The notes below the pieces were generated by a model, which was given only the letters and a program-made list of their open reading frames with translations, was not told where the DNA came from and ran no database searches. Below are positions 24,621 to 38,201 of a DNA stretch of 64,000 nucleotides, piece by piece (positions within the stretch are counted from its first letter, which is position 1; every line of letters starts with the position of its first letter). Origin of the DNA: Symsagittifera roscoffensis (Eukaryota > Xenacoelomorpha > Acoela > Convolutidae); the NCBI RefSeq assembly GCF_963678635.1, contig NC_087066.1, positions 37,557,755-37,621,754 of the forward strand. The letters are read 5' to 3'. The position numbers and the translations under genes are program-made.

Positions 24621-27600
24621 AACACATTTAGATTGTCTTTTGAATTGGTTGCTGCAGCGTGCCGATTGTGAGGGGTCGAACAGGGGCGACTGCCTCCCTT
24701 CCCCTTCCTCAACTCTCGTTGCTAAACTTTTTCATAGAGTCCCCCCTCTGGTATGATTTTACGACATCCACTTTTGTCAGACCCACTCTAAAAAGATTCT
24801 AAAGGTGCCTCGGCGCCAAAATAATCAGTTTTGAGGGGTGAGGGCGCGCAGAAAAAAACACAATTTTTTTGTCAAAATTTTCCAAAAAACGCCCAAACCT
24901 GCCTTTTTGGCCTGTTTTTTGGAATTTTTGCATGCGGCGCAGAATTTTTGGACAAAATTGGGTCCTCAAAGTATTTTTGCAGTATTGTTCGACCCTAAAA
25001 AAGGTCCGCACATTTTTCAAAATTTTTATAAAATAAGCACCCCCAGAAAAATTTCTGCGCATGCCACTGAGTGCACTGAGTGGCTTCAATCTGATTGAAG
25101 TTGACTTTGTCGCTCAATAAGTAGTAGCACCAGGGTCTATTTCCAATTAAGTGTTTTTCATTATTTTACGAACTTAGAGAAACTCTTTATATAATCAACT
25201 ATTATTGCATGGAATTTTGGTGCGGGTATTATTTAATCCAGCAGACGTTTTTAGTGACTTACAAAGAAACCTTTCAGTTTTCAAGATGTTATACTTAGCC
25301 AAAAAATCTTCAAGCATCAGATCTAAAATTGAGAAAAAACTGAACTGAAAAAAATTTCCTATTTCTGAGGAAAAAAGTGGAGAAAAACTGACACTCCGAT
25401 TAAAATTTGAAAAGTAAATGTAGAAAAAAGTGGAGAAAAGCTGAAAACTGGATAAAAATTTTAAAAGGAAATGTAGAAAGTTGAAATGTAGTAAATTCGT
25501 GTAGTGTAGATGGTTTTTTAAAAGATTCCGCAACCCTTTGTTGCATTTAGTTATATATATTTTTTTCAAGCTTTCTACAAACTTGAAACAGTCTGGACAG
25601 TTTTCCTTTAAACTTCGTTCTTTTTTGTTTGTATTGAATTTTTCACTGTTCAACGAGCATGACGAATTTTAGTTCCTCGCATTTTGTTCCTTTTGAACTG
25701 CTGTTTATTTATTTTATCTTTTTTCATGAGGCACAACTGAAATTGAAAGCTTCTATTATGTCTCCAATAATAGTTTTTCAGGTGTAATCTTTTGTAATTT
25801 CAGAGCTTTTTGATCGAATCCTTTCTTTGTTTTATGTTTTTTTATCCATACGAAACATCAGTTCTGAATACTTTCATGTTAGAAGCTCATGGTATGTTTT
25901 GCGCGCTGTTTTTTTTATCGAGTAGTGACAGTAACATAACAAACCTTAACCAACAGTTTTATGGAAAAAAAGGAATTTTGAGTTAATCCAAATCTAAATC
26001 TATTGATGGCTACGCTACCTAGTAGCTGATAGTTTGAGAATTATGGGTGTTAATTTTGTAAAAAAAGAAGAATATATAGCGCAAAATGCGATTTCTTGTA
26101 ATTCCTGAGTTGCTGCTATAGTTGAACCAAAAAGAATTCTTAAAAAACTCTTTGTTCGGAAAAATTTGAAGATACCTAATTTTTTAGGAAACAAGGAGTT
26201 GATTGACTTTAAAAAATTGTTTTTCGAAAGGTAGTTATTATCGATTATAATGAATTGTAATCACATAAAATCGTATCATCAAAAATAAACGATTCTATTT
26301 GATTAGCATCAATCATAATATTCCTAAGATTTAGTATAGTTTCGTTTTGAAGGCATGAGATTATAATCGACTATTAATTGAGTATAATTGATTCTTTTTA
26401 TATGATAAATCAGGCGCGGATCTAGAAACTTCTCGAGATTTGCGGAATTTCAAAAAAGTTTTGACATTTTTGACGAACATTTTTTTTCTTTAGTTCAACC
26501 AAGTAGATTTTCTGAGCCCTCCCAAACCAATATAAAGACTCTAGTTTGGTAAAATTTTCTACGCCGCAGGCAACTTTTGAAAAAAAGGCCAAATAAAGGC
26601 GTTTTAGGCAATTTTTGGAAAACTTTGGCAAAAGTATCGCGGCTTTTTTTGGCGCGCGCTCACCACTCAAAGTTAGTATAAATTGACGCCAACGGCGCCT
26701 TAAGAAAAATTTTAGGGTCAGTTAGCCAAAAATGGATATCTCAAAATAGTTTAAAGAGGGGACCTTTTTGGTCGGCAGGGGGTCGAATTCCTGAGGGAAC
26801 GGCGTCCGCCCCCATACCTCCCTAAATCCGCCAATTCGATAGATTATTATTTTTTGAAATAGGGTGCGTGATTGAAAAAGAATGTATGTACATTGTAAAC
26901 CATAGAAACAAGACAGTTCAAATTCCAGAAAAAGCCGTGTATGTTCCTACTGCCCCTAATTGGTATTGAATTGTTGTTGGTGAAGAAAAAAAACGAAAAT
27001 CAAAAATTTTAGACAACATCGAAGATAAAATTGGAAATTTTAGTCGTACGAAATTAATACAAACGATTAGCTTGCAAAAGTTGCAAAAGGTCCGCAAAAA
27101 GGTCCGCAAAACTATCAAAATGTTTTCTAAAAAAATGCACCCGCGCATGCCACTGAGTGCACTGAGTGGCTGTAATCTGATTGAAATTGACTTTGTCGCT
27201 CAATAAGTAGTAGCACTAGGGTCTATTTCCAAATCAAGGTTTTTCATTTTTTTACGAAATTAGAGAAATTTATAAAATAATCAAGTAGTTTTGCATGGAT
27301 TTTGGTGCGGGTATTATTTAATCCAGCAGACGCTTTTTTAGTGACTTACAATGAAATCTTTCAGTTTTTAAGATGTTATACTGAGCCAAATACTCTTCAA
27401 GCATTAGATCTACAACTCGAAAAAAAATTGAACCGAAAAAAGTTTTTTCTTTTTCTGAGGGAAAAAAGGGAGAAAAACTGACACCTTGATTAAAGTTTTA
27501 AAAGGAAACGTAAAAAAAAGGGGAGAAAAACTCACAACTGGATAAAAATTTGGAAAGGAAACGTAGAAACTTGAAATGTAGTAAAATCGTGTTGTGTAGA

Positions 27601-30032
27601 TAGTTTCTGAAAAGATTCAGCAACCCTTTGTTGCATATACCTATATTTTTTTTCAAGCTTTCTACAATCGTCAAACGGTCTGGACAGTTTTCCTTCAAAC
27701 CTCGTTCTTTTTTTGTATTGATTTCTTCACTGTTAAACAAGCGTGGTAATTTTTAACTCCTCGTTTTTTTGTTCCTTTTGAACTGCTATTTATTTATTTT
27801 ATCTTATTTTCATGAGGCACAACTGATTTTAAAAGCTCTCATTATGTCTCCAATAATAAATTTTCAGGTGTAAGCTATTGGAATTTCAAAGGTCGCATCC
27901 TTTTTTTGTTTCAAGTGCTTTTTATCCATACGAAACATCAGTTCTGAATATTTTCGTGTTAGAAGCTCATTGTATGTTTTCCGCAGTGTTTTTTTTATCG
28001 AGTAGTGTCGGTACAAGAACAAGCATTAATCGACAGTCTTATGGAAAAAAAGTAATTTTGAGTTAATCCAACAAGTCCCATCTAATTCCATTGATGGCTA
28101 CGCGACCTAGTAGCTGATAGTTTGAGAATTATGGGTGTTAGTTTTGTAAAAAAAAAAATAGAAGAATATAGCGCAAAATGCGATTTATTGTAATTCCTGA
28201 GTTGCTGCTATAGCTGAACCAAAATGAAATCTAAAAAAACTCTTTATTCAGAAAAATTTGAAGATATCTAATTTCCTAAGAAACAAAGAGTTGCTTGACT
28301 TTAAAAAAAATGTTTTTCAAAAGGTAGTTATAATCGATTATAATGAAATGTAATCACATAAAAACGTATCATCAAAAATAACCAATTTTTTAATTGACTA
28401 ACATCGATTATAAAGTTCCTAAGATTTGGTATAGTTTCATTTTGAAGGCAAGAGATTATAATGGATTATTAATTGATTATAATTGACTCTTTTTATATGA
28501 TAAATCAGGCGCAGATCTAGAAACCTCTCGAGGGGAGGAGCGGATTTTCAAAAACGTTTTGAAACTTTTGACGAACTTTTTTCTTTGGTTCGACCAAGTA
28601 GATTTTCTGATTTCTTCCAAACCAATTTAAAGACTCTAATTTGATAAAATTTTCTTCGCCGCAGGCAAATTTTGAAAAAAAGGCCAAAGAAAGGCATTTT
28701 AAGCACTTTTTGGAAAACTTCGGCAAAAATATCGCGGTTTTTTTGGCGCGGACTCCCCACTCAAATTTAGTATAGATTGGAGCCGACGGCGCCTTAAAAA
28801 ATTGTTAAGGTCAGTTAGCCAAAAATGTATATCTCAAAATAGTTTAAAGAGGGGACCTTTTCGGTCGGCAGGGGGTCGAATTCCTGAGGGAACGGCGTCC
28901 GCCCCCATACCTACCTAAACCGCTAATTCGATAGATTATTATTTTTTGAAATTGGGTGCGGGGTTGAAAATGAAGTGTATGTACATTGTAAAACATAGAA
29001 ACAAGAGAGTTCGTACCCCAGGACAAAGCTCTGTACGTTCCTACTGCCCCTAATTGGTAATGAATTGTTGTTGGTGAAGAAAAAAACCAAAAAACAAAAA
29101 CTTTAGAAAACATCAAATATGAAACTGATAGTTTTAGTCGTACGAAATTAATATTAACGATTAGCTTGCAAAACTTGCAAAAAGGTCCGCAAACTTTTCA
29201 AAATTTTTTTCTAAAATAAGCACCCCCAGAAAAATTTCTGCGCATGCCACTGAGTGAACTGAGTGGCTGTAATCTGATTGAAATTGACTTTGTCGCTCAA
29301 TAAGTAGTAGCACTAGGGTCTATTTCCAAATAAGTGTTTTTTTATTATTTTACGAATTTAGAGAACCTCTTAAAATAATCAACTATTTTTGCATGGATTT
29401 TGGTACGGGTATTATTTAATCCAGCAGACGCTTTTTTAGTGACTTACAGAGAAACCTTTTATTTTTCAAGTTGTTATACTTAGCCAGAAAATTTTCAAGC
29501 ATTAGATCTACAACTCGGAAAAAAATTGAACCGAAAATTTTTTTTCCTATTTCTCAGGGAAAATAAAAAGGAGAAAAACTGACACCTCGATTAAAATTTG
29601 AAAAGGAAACGTAGAAAAAAAGTGGAGAAAAACTGACAACTGGATAAAAATTTGAAAAAGTAACGTAGAAATTTGAAATGTAGCGAATTCGTGTTGTGTA
29701 GATAGTTTATGAAAGGTTCAGCAACCCTTTGCTGCATTTACCTATATATTTTTTTTTGAAGCTTTCTACAAAGTTGAAACAGTTTGGACAGTTTTCCTTC
29801 AAACCTCGTTCTTTTTTATTTGTATTGAATTCTTCACTGTTGAACGAGCGTGGCGATTTTTAGTTCCTCGCATTTTCGTTTCTTTTGAACTGTTGTTTAT
29901 TTATTTTATCTTATATTTTTGAGGCACAACTGAAATTAAAAGCTCTCATTATGTCTCCAATAATAATATTTCAGGTGTAATCTATTGTAATTTCAAAGCT
30001 TTTTGGTCGCATCCTTTTTTTGTTTCATGCTT

Positions 30033-32926
30033 TTTCTATCCATACCAAACAACAGTTCTGAATATTTTCATGTTAGAAGCGCATGGTATATTTTCCGCGC
30101 TGTTTTTTTTATCGAGTAGTGACAGTACCAGAACTAACATTAACCGACAGTTTTATGGAAAAAAAAGAATTTTGAATTAATTCAACAGGTCCCATCTAAT
30201 TCCATTGACGGCTACGCTACCTAGTAGCTGATAGTTTGAGAATTATGGGTGTTAGTTTTGTACAAAAAAAATAGAAGAATATATAGCGCAAAAAGCGACT
30301 TCTTGTAATTCCTTCTGCTATAGTTGAACAAAAAGAATTCTATAAAAACTCTTTGGTCGGAAAAATTTGAAGATATCTAAATTTTTAGGAAACAAAGAGT
30401 TGATTGAATTTAAAAATTGTTTTTCGAAAGTAATTTATTATCGATTATAATGAATTGTAATCACATAAAAACGTATCACCAAAAATAACCGATTCTAATT
30501 GACTAGCATCGATCATAATGTTCCTAAGATTTAGTATAGTTTCGTTTTGAAAGCAAGAGACTATAATCGATTTTTAATTGATTATAATCGATTCTTTTTA
30601 TATGATAGATCAGGCGCGGATCTAGAAACTTCTCGAGGGGAGGAGCGGATTTTCGAAAAAGTTTTGAAAATTTACACGAGTTTTTTTTCCTTAGTTCGAC
30701 CAAATTGATTTTCTGAGCTCTCCCAAACCAATATTCAGACCCTAATTTGATAAAAATTTCTTCGACGCAGGCAAATTTTGAAAAAACTGCCAAAGAAAAG
30801 CCTTTAAGGCACTTTATAGAAAAATTCGGCAAAAAATATCGCGGTTTTTTTGGCGCGCGCTCTCCACTCAAAGTTAGTATAGATTGGCGCCAATGGCGCC
30901 TTAAGAAAAACTTTAAGGTCAGTTAGCCAAAAATTGATATCTCAAAATTGTTTAAAGAGGAGACCTTTTCGGTCGGCAGGGGGTCGAATTCCTGGCGGAA
31001 GGGCGTCCGCCCCCCATATCCACTTAAATTCGCTTTGCGTGCGGGATTGAAAATGAAGTGTATGTACATTGTAAAACAGAGAAACAAGACAATTCGAACC
31101 CCAGGACAAAGCCCTGTATGTTCCTACTGCCCCTAATTGGTATTGAATTGTTGTTGGTGAAGAAAAAAACCAAAAATCAAAAATTTTAGACAATCAAGGA
31201 CAAAATTGAAATTTTAGTCGTAAGAAATTAATACTAACAATTACCTTGCGTTAACTCATTTTTGATTATATTAAAACGCGAGATATTTGCCAATCTTGAG
31301 GAAAAAGTACTATTTTTTTGAAATTGAAAATAATTTTTTCGCAGCTCGCCAAATTTTGTTGAGAAGTTCGCCCCTGAAAAAATAATAAAAAATCACCCTT
31401 ATGATTCCATTTTGAATTGATTTCAGTTAAAACAAGCATCACCATTTTGACATGACTGTATCTATGCCCTTATCCTTAGTTTCTATCCATACCAAACAAC
31501 AGTTCTGAATATTTTCATGTTAGAAGCGCATGGTATATTTTCCGCGCTGTTTTTTTTATCGAGTAGTGACAGTACCAGAACTAACATTAACCGACAGTTT
31601 TATGGAAAAAAAAGAATTTTGAATTAATTCAACAGGTCCCATCTAATTCCATTGACGGCTACGCTACCTAGTAGCTGATAGTTTGAGAATTATGGGTGTT
31701 AGTTTTGTACAAAAAAAATAGAAGAATATATAGCGCAAAAAGCGACTTCTTGTAATTCCTTCTGCTATAGTTGAACAAAAAGAATTCTATAAAAACTCTT
31801 TGGTCGGAAAAATTTGAAGATATCTAATTTTTTAGGAAACAAAGAGTTGATTGAATTTAAAAATTGTTTTTCGAAAGTAATTTATTATCGATTATAATGA
31901 ATTGTAATCACATAAAAACGTATCACCAAAAATAACCGATTCTAATTGACTAGCATCGATCATAATGTTCCTAAGATTTAGTATAGTTTCGTTTTGAAAG
32001 CAAGAGACTATAATCGATTTTTAATTGATTATAATCGATTCTTTTTATATGATAGATCAGGCGCGGATCTAGAAACTTCTCGAGGGGAGGAGCGGATTTT
32101 CGAAAAAGTTTTGAAAATTTACACGAGTTTTTTTTCCTTAGTTCGACCAAATTGATTTTCTGAGCTCTCCCAAACCAATATTCAGACCCTAATTTGATAA
32201 AAATTTCTTCGACGCAGGCAAATTTTGAAAAAACTGCCAAAGAAAAGCCTTTAAGGCACTTTATAGAAAAATTCGGCAAAAAATATCGCGGTTTTTTTGG
32301 CGCGCGCTCTCCACTCAAAGTTAGTATAGATTGGCGCCAATGGCGCCTTAAGAAAAACTTTAAGGTCAGTTAGCCAAAAATTGATATCTCAAAATTGTTT
32401 AAAGAGGAGACCTTTTCGGTCGGCAGGGGGTCGAATTCCTGGCGGAAGGGCGTCCGCCCCCCATATCCACTTAAATTCGCTTTGCGTGCGGGATTGAAAA
32501 TGAAGTGTATGTACATTGTAAAACAGAGAAACAAGACAATTCGTACCCCAGGACAAAGCCCTGTATGTTCCTACTGCCCCTAATTGGTATTGAATTGTTG
32601 TTGGTGAAGAAAAAAACCAAAAATCAAAAATTTTAGACAATCAAGGACAAAATTGAAATTTTAGTCGTAAGAAATTAATACTAACAATTACCTTGCGTTA
32701 ACTCATTTTTGATTATATTAAAACGCGAGATATTTGCCAATCTTGAGGAAAAAGTACTATTTTTTTGAAATTGAAAATAATTTTTTCGCAGCTCGCCAAA
32801 TTTTGTTGAGAAGTTCGCCCCTGAAAAAATAATAAAAAATCACCCTTATGATTCCATTTTGAATTGATTTCAGTTAAAACAAGCATCACCATTTTGACAT
32901 GACTGTATCTATGCCCTTATCCTTAG
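30033..32926 (+). repeat. Near-perfect 1447-bp tandem duplication
   Basis: 30033-31479 and 31480-32926 match almost base for base; I saw only a few differences (for example TTCGAACC versus TTCGTACC). It is much younger than the array around it, or it is an assembly artefact. Confidence 0.85.
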
Positions 32927-32972
32927 TAAACGACTAGAATTTGAAAGCAGGTATCGTCCCCCCCGTTCAATC

Positions 32973-33597
32973 ATGTTTTACTTTGAAATGGCTTGCATCA
33001 ATTTTGTGGGTGACAACTTTCCAAGTACAGAAATCAAAGGTTGTTTCTTTCATTTCGCGCAAGCTATTTACAGAAAGATACTCGAAATTGGTTATGATGT
33101 ACAGTATTGCGAGGACAAGGAATTTAACCTAGCTATACGTCTTTTTGCGTTTGCCCCGCCTGTACATTTATAAGCCTGGTATAAACGAATACTAGTAATT
33201 TGTCACACTCCTGGCGCTAACAAGAACTTTTTTGAGGACACCTTTTTTGAGGACACCAAACTCGACGAGACGGAAATCGCGATTCGACAAGGATATATGG
33301 AACGGTTACTTTAGGACCACTGACGACCTCCCCAGGACAAACAATGTTCTTGGACGATTCCACCGTGGATTCAAATCCATGCTCCAAATGTCAAGTCCTG
33401 ACATATGGAAATTCAGTGAGGCCACTCAGAGGCAGCAGTCACTGCAAAATTTTAGTTTCGCTCAAATGCAGCTCGTCAAGAAAGTTCGCACAAGGAAAGA
33501 GAATAATTTTGGGAGGATAAAAATAATTGTTTGCTCTGCCGCTAACTACAAAGAGTTGGGTTATCTTAAAGCCATGGCTGTTGACTTGTCCTTTTAG
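32973..33597 (+). pseudogene. Broken MULE transposase C-terminal region, copy 3
   Basis: The first frame gives ACINFVGDNFPSTEIKGCFF and LFAFAPPVHL. After a frame change, 33232-33597 reads RRKSRFDKDIWNGYF, LPRTNNVLGRFHRGF and SSPDIWKFSEATQRQQ to a natural-looking stop at 33595. It is the only copy that retains the C-terminal tail. A conserved E of the RTNNxxEGxHR motif is R here. Confidence 0.65.
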
Positions 33598-33600
33598 TTT

Positions 33601-34729
33601 TTAGTCTTTATTCTATCTACGTCTTTTCCGTTAAGTGTTTTTCATCATTTAATTCAAGCTTTAGTGTCGCTGCTTTGTTCAATTCGAATGTGGGGTATTT
33701 TAAACTAAGAACTGGGGGAGTTTGTCCTAGGGGGGTTTGGTCCTACGGGGGATTTAGTCCTGCAAGATTTTATCCGGTGGGATTTTATCCTGAGGGATTA
33801 GTACTAGACCCCAATTTCGCAATTTTCAAACCCCAGTGTGTTACAAAAAAAACTAAGTTATGATATCATTGGCTCTTTCCACATCCTCCACATTTTCAAA
33901 CCCCAGTGTGTTACAAAAAAAAACTAAGTTAAGATATCATTGGCTCTTTCCACATCCTCCACATTCCAAACTTCATAGTTTTGTTACGCGTTATAACGAC
34001 TAAATGCGCAATGGTACGATTTAAGGTATGGAGAATAAATCGGCGGGTAAATCCGCCATATATTGAAGCCAAAATTACATCAGAAAAAAAAAGAAAAACG
34101 TAAATTGCATAAGAACTACATAACAGTTGAATAACAACAGTGAAAATCTGTCGTTATGTTGCCTACCTTAATATAATATTAGTTTCCGGCTTGTCGGAAA
34201 GTTAATTTTTTTTCGGTTTGTTGGCCTGTCACCAATCAATTTGTTCACAATCGGTGGTTTAATCCCCATGCCCAATTTCATTGCCTTGTTGTGACAAAGT
34301 TAAAATAGTTTTTCGAAAAAGTTTTTGACTCCCTGGGTTCATTTGAACCCAGGTAGTCAACAACTAAACTAAAACATAAAAAAGTTTTGGTTAAAACAGT
34401 ATCGTTCGTAAAAACTGTCTCGATCGCCGGCTGATTAAAAAATACCTCAAGCCCAAAAAGTCGTACGAGTAATAGGAAATAGCAAAAGCAGCCAACAGCA
34501 AACATTCGAGAGAGGGGAGAAATGCTGTTTACACGAGAAAAATAATAGTAACAAGCTTATAACATGTTCGTATAACAGGGAGGGGCCATAATTGTTTAAG
34601 GGCAACTGAAATTTAAGGCCAATTCAAAACAATTTTGGTTGAAAAATTGACAAAACAATCGAAAAAAATGTTTCGATTTTCAATTCACATCACCACACAT
34701 ACTATGTAAGATACAAAGAGTGTGTTTAG
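33601..34729. other. Non-coding DNA with short repeats
   Basis: A ~13-17-bp minisatellite (GGGGGATTTAGTCCTGC-like) occupies about 33710-33802. A perfect 22-nt hairpin CCTGGGTTCA/TGAACCCAGG lies at about 34332. No gene is seen. Confidence 0.6.
33823..33963 (+). repeat. Two 70-bp tandem copies
   Basis: TTTTCAAACCCCAGTGTGTT through CTTTCCACATCCTCC occurs twice head to tail with only a couple of changes. Confidence 0.9.
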
Positions 34730-36140
34730 CGGGTGCTAGAGAGTTCAATCTTTTAGCAGACGCATCAATTAGCAAGTCCGAACGCTGATTTCAAAAGTGG
34801 ACTCGGCGATTAGCGACAGTTTGCTTTGCTGCGCTTCCTTTAGCCATGGGTATTGTTGTGCGCGTAATATTTGTTTTGCCGCTAATTTGGACTAATGTGT
34901 TTCTGAAATTGATATTTATTTGAACAAAATTGTGAGATAATTGGCCCAATTGGGGAAATTTGACCCACGACTGATCGTAATTTTGAGTTCGTAAATCAAG
35001 CATGCATCCCTTTGTTACGTTGGTCTTCTAAAAGACTCATTTTCAGTTTTTATGTTAAAAGATTGGTCTGGTAAGCGATTAGTCCCCTGTTTATCGTCTT
35101 TTGTTGTTTCAAAAAGACTAATGTTGGTGAATGACAATACAATTTGGAATGCATTAATTCGTCGCTTACGCATGTTATAAAAACGGACCAAATGGACCAA
35201 ACTAGCCCCCCGTAAGTTGACGAAAAAAATCACAGGTTAAATATCTTATTTTAATTTGAGCTCTGGACAATATCTCCCATATAAAATTTAAAAAAACGGT
35301 CAAAAACGTTTGATCTACTTAACCATTGTCCCCGACTTTTCAAGAACGGGAAAATTGTTAAGTAGGTTGACTTAATCGATATTTCGGGTGTTTTTTCTTA
35401 TTTGGCCCATTACTGATATTATTCATATTTGAAACACGGATCAAAATGTTCAAATCAATTTTTCAAAGGACCTCTTTCTTGTTTTGGCATAAAATTGGGT
35501 CTAATCTACTGAATAAAAAAATATTTGTCAAAAAAACTCCAATCATACAATTTCTATATAGAAAATGTGTGACTAACAATTTTTTGATCGCGCCAAAAAC
35601 TTTTCCAAGCTATTTTGAAGTCGCCCCAAAAAATTTTATTTCTGATTTTTTTTCTACCACGAATGGAGTTTTTTAGTCAAACAAGCATTTTTCAAAAAAA
35701 ATTTCCATCCAAAAAATAATTTCCCAATTAAGCGTATTTTTTCCTTATATATTGAGCGTATTTTTTTTCCTTTTCGCTTAATATTTGTTTTTCAAAAACG
35801 CTAACAACTTATTGATTTTCAAATGGCATGTTTAATTTATGTATTCCTTAATCAATGTCTGATCATTTAAAATTTTCAAATTTTAAAAATAATCATCGTT
35901 GAAAATGTTTGCCAACTTCTAAAACTTTGTTTCTTATCTTATATCATTTGTCTAAGACAGACCGAAGATCATTCAGGTATAATTCTATGCGTTGTAATTG
36001 CAACATCGTCCAACAATTGGTGATTCCAGCTTTGAGTAGACTAAGGTTTTTTTCACTTTCATTCGGTTACAAGCACAACCCAAAAGTTTTCAGAAATCAA
36101 ACTTTTTGGCTCATGGAAAAATACTTTATCATTTAAGTTT
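34730..36140 (+). repeat. Left arm of a ~1.2-kb inverted duplication
   Basis: Sequence such as GCGATTAGCGACAGTTTGCT and GCGCTTCCTTTAGCCATGGG reappears in reverse complement at 44850-45990, as do TGGTCTTCTAAAAGACTCAT and CAGACCGAAGATCATTCAGG in diverged form. Part of it recurs near 47400-47700. It is transposon-like; the internal open frames are short and unsupported. Confidence 0.65.
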
Positions 36141-36834
36141 CTTGATTTGAAAATATTTTTTCAAAGAGATTTTATACAATTTCATGTACCTATGGAATTG
36201 TATGGTAGGAAGCTTTTCTTATATGGCAATTGTTTGATAAAAAGTTTTGGTCAGCACTGGCAATCAGATGCGCAATTCGGATTTTACATATAACGTTCTG
36301 CTGCTAATTTACTATGCTTTTATTAGTGGGGTGGCAATTCTTCAGTTAGCACCCCTAACACAGGGTGGCGATTATCAAATAGGAAAGTAATCAAACTAGC
36401 CTAATTATGAACCGATTGAAAATGCGCAAGCCAGCGGAAATTTTACGTCACATCAATAAAATTTGCCTAACTTTTGTAACTTTTTCATATATGTTACTTA
36501 AATATTATATAAAAACTACAAATTATCGGCTGGTTGATACTTCGGCTGGTTTAACCAAAAAATGACTGAAAAAGATCCATAATTACTTGGCACTTTCTTC
36601 GAAAGTAGGAACTACGTACAGCAAAATCAGCAGAGAGAAATATTCAAAGCTCCCAAAATAAAAAATCAGTCGCATAAGTCCCAAAATTTTCTTATTGAAT
36701 TCTGATTGGTTGGAATTTGAGCCAACGAAGTTATGGATTGAATATTTACTCTTCAAGCAGCATAAACTCAAGCTGCAGAATAGTTACTGCCGAAGCCGCG
36801 CCAACGTAATGTGAGCTTGCCAAGAGAGGGTAGG

Positions 36835-38201
36835 TAGAGTTGACAATGTACTAGTACCACCTAAAACCAGTACCGTACGTACCCGTACGTACCAGTACGT
36901 ACCCGTATGTACCAGTACGTACTAGTAAATGTACTAGTACCACAATAAAGATTTCTTTCAGGCTAAAAAAAACTTGTTTCGAAAAAATCGTCATTTGGAT
37001 AATTGGTTTTATCCACATTATCACGTAAAACAGAGTTAAAACGCTAAAAAAACGCGAAAAATAATTTCTCAGCTCCCAAAAAAAGGTCATTTTAAAATCA
37101 AATTTGAAAGGTTTTTTGTACCCACTTTTGGAGTTTTCATCCTTCTCAAATTTTGTTGGGTCAAATAACGAGGCTTTCAGGAAATGCTTTTGTTTTTAGA
37201 AGAACCAATATATTTGGAGTAGTTTTTGATTAGCTAAAAAAGCCAAAAATGATTGTTTTTGGGGTAAGTTTTGGGGCCCGAATTTTGCAAAACAAATTGC
37301 ACCATTTTAATTCCCGCACTCAGTAAAAAAGAGAACATAATAGATTATATTACAAACATAATTGTACTTTTATCAAATTTATAATTAATTATAAGCGCAA
37401 ATTTAGGTGTTTAAACAATTTATAATCCAGTATAATGATAACATTTTTCGTGACATTATCATAAAATGTAATCAATTATAGTTTTTTATAATTTTTCCGA
37501 AATTCTCCTATAATCTACTATAATCTCGTATAATCTCTTATAAGCAATTATGATCTCTTATAATAGGTTATAATCCTTTTTTCGGTCAAAAATCTTTAAA
37601 AATGAGATTTCGTGTCACTCTTTGGCTCACCTGAACACAAAGTTTTACCACGAAACAAAAATTTCGTAGCATTTGAAGCAGTGTGCTGATGTTTTGGTGA
37701 ACAAAAAACTTAAAATGTACAGCATGAAACAATTATAATGAAGAAGGAATGAAAATAATAACGTTACAAATTTAAACTGAACTAAAAACTGTTAAAACAA
37801 TTTTTCCCATTTTTCTTATAAACCAACGTCTACGAAAAGCATGAATGTCGCAACAAAAAGGGCAAACAAAAGGGATTATAAGCAATTATAATCTATTATA
37901 ATTGGTTTTTCTGCAAAACAAAAGACTTAGAAATTCGGTTCAAAGTAATCGATTATAATCAATTATAATGTATTATAATTGAGTATATATGATTTGAAAA
38001 AGAGAGATTCTAATCGATTATTAATAGATTAAAATCAATTTTTTCTCACTTTTTGTTAGACTTGTACTAAAGTCTCATTATAACCGATTAATAACGCTTG
38101 AAACTATATGCGGAGACAAACTGACCACCGTGTTGGCAAGGTACTAGAACCTCTTGACTTTCTTACCGTAGCGTACTAGTACCGGTACTATGCCAACTCT
38201 A
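36835..38201. mobile_element. hAT-like non-autonomous element with GTAC-rich ends, copy 1
   Basis: Ends TAGAGTTGACA and (reverse) TAGAGTTGGCA form short TIRs of the hAT type. Flanks AGGGTAGG (36827-36834) and AGGGTAGG (38202-38209) are a perfect 8-bp target duplication. Subterminal arrays of CAGTACGTACC-like words lie at 36846-36930, with GTACTAGTACCGGTAC at the other end. The interior contains the TTATAATC-rich element with CCCGCACTCAGTAAAA. Confidence 0.8.

Larger units (their letters stand above)
18339..33600 (+). repeat. Tandem array of MULE-related repeat units
   Basis: A long repeated unit occurs in direct orientation. The landmark CTGAGTGGCTGTAATCTGAT (last bases vary) lies at about 18855, 22203, 25076, 27166 and 29264. 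CTACCTAGTAGCTGATAG (or a close variant) follows at about 19815, 23152, 26013, 28102, 30213 and 31666. GGCGCGGATCTAG (or GGCGCAGATCTAG) lies at about 20215, 23528, 26412, 28508, 30612 and 32058. Unit length varies from 3.35 to 2.09 kb because some units lack the transposase-derived block. Minus-strand open frames inside (25195, 26422, 30524, 31971 and others) recur with the unit and are not genes. Confidence 0.8.

Noticed and set aside
30524-32640. Minus-strand 115-aa and 83-aa frames present twice
   Set aside because: They lie across hAT-type MITE sequence inside the tandem duplication; the repetition is DNA duplication, not coding constraint.
36851-37090. 79-aa minus frame with a GTYGYVLVRTGTYG repeat
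   Set aside because: The repeat is the translated GTAC array of the transposon end; duplicated at 40256.
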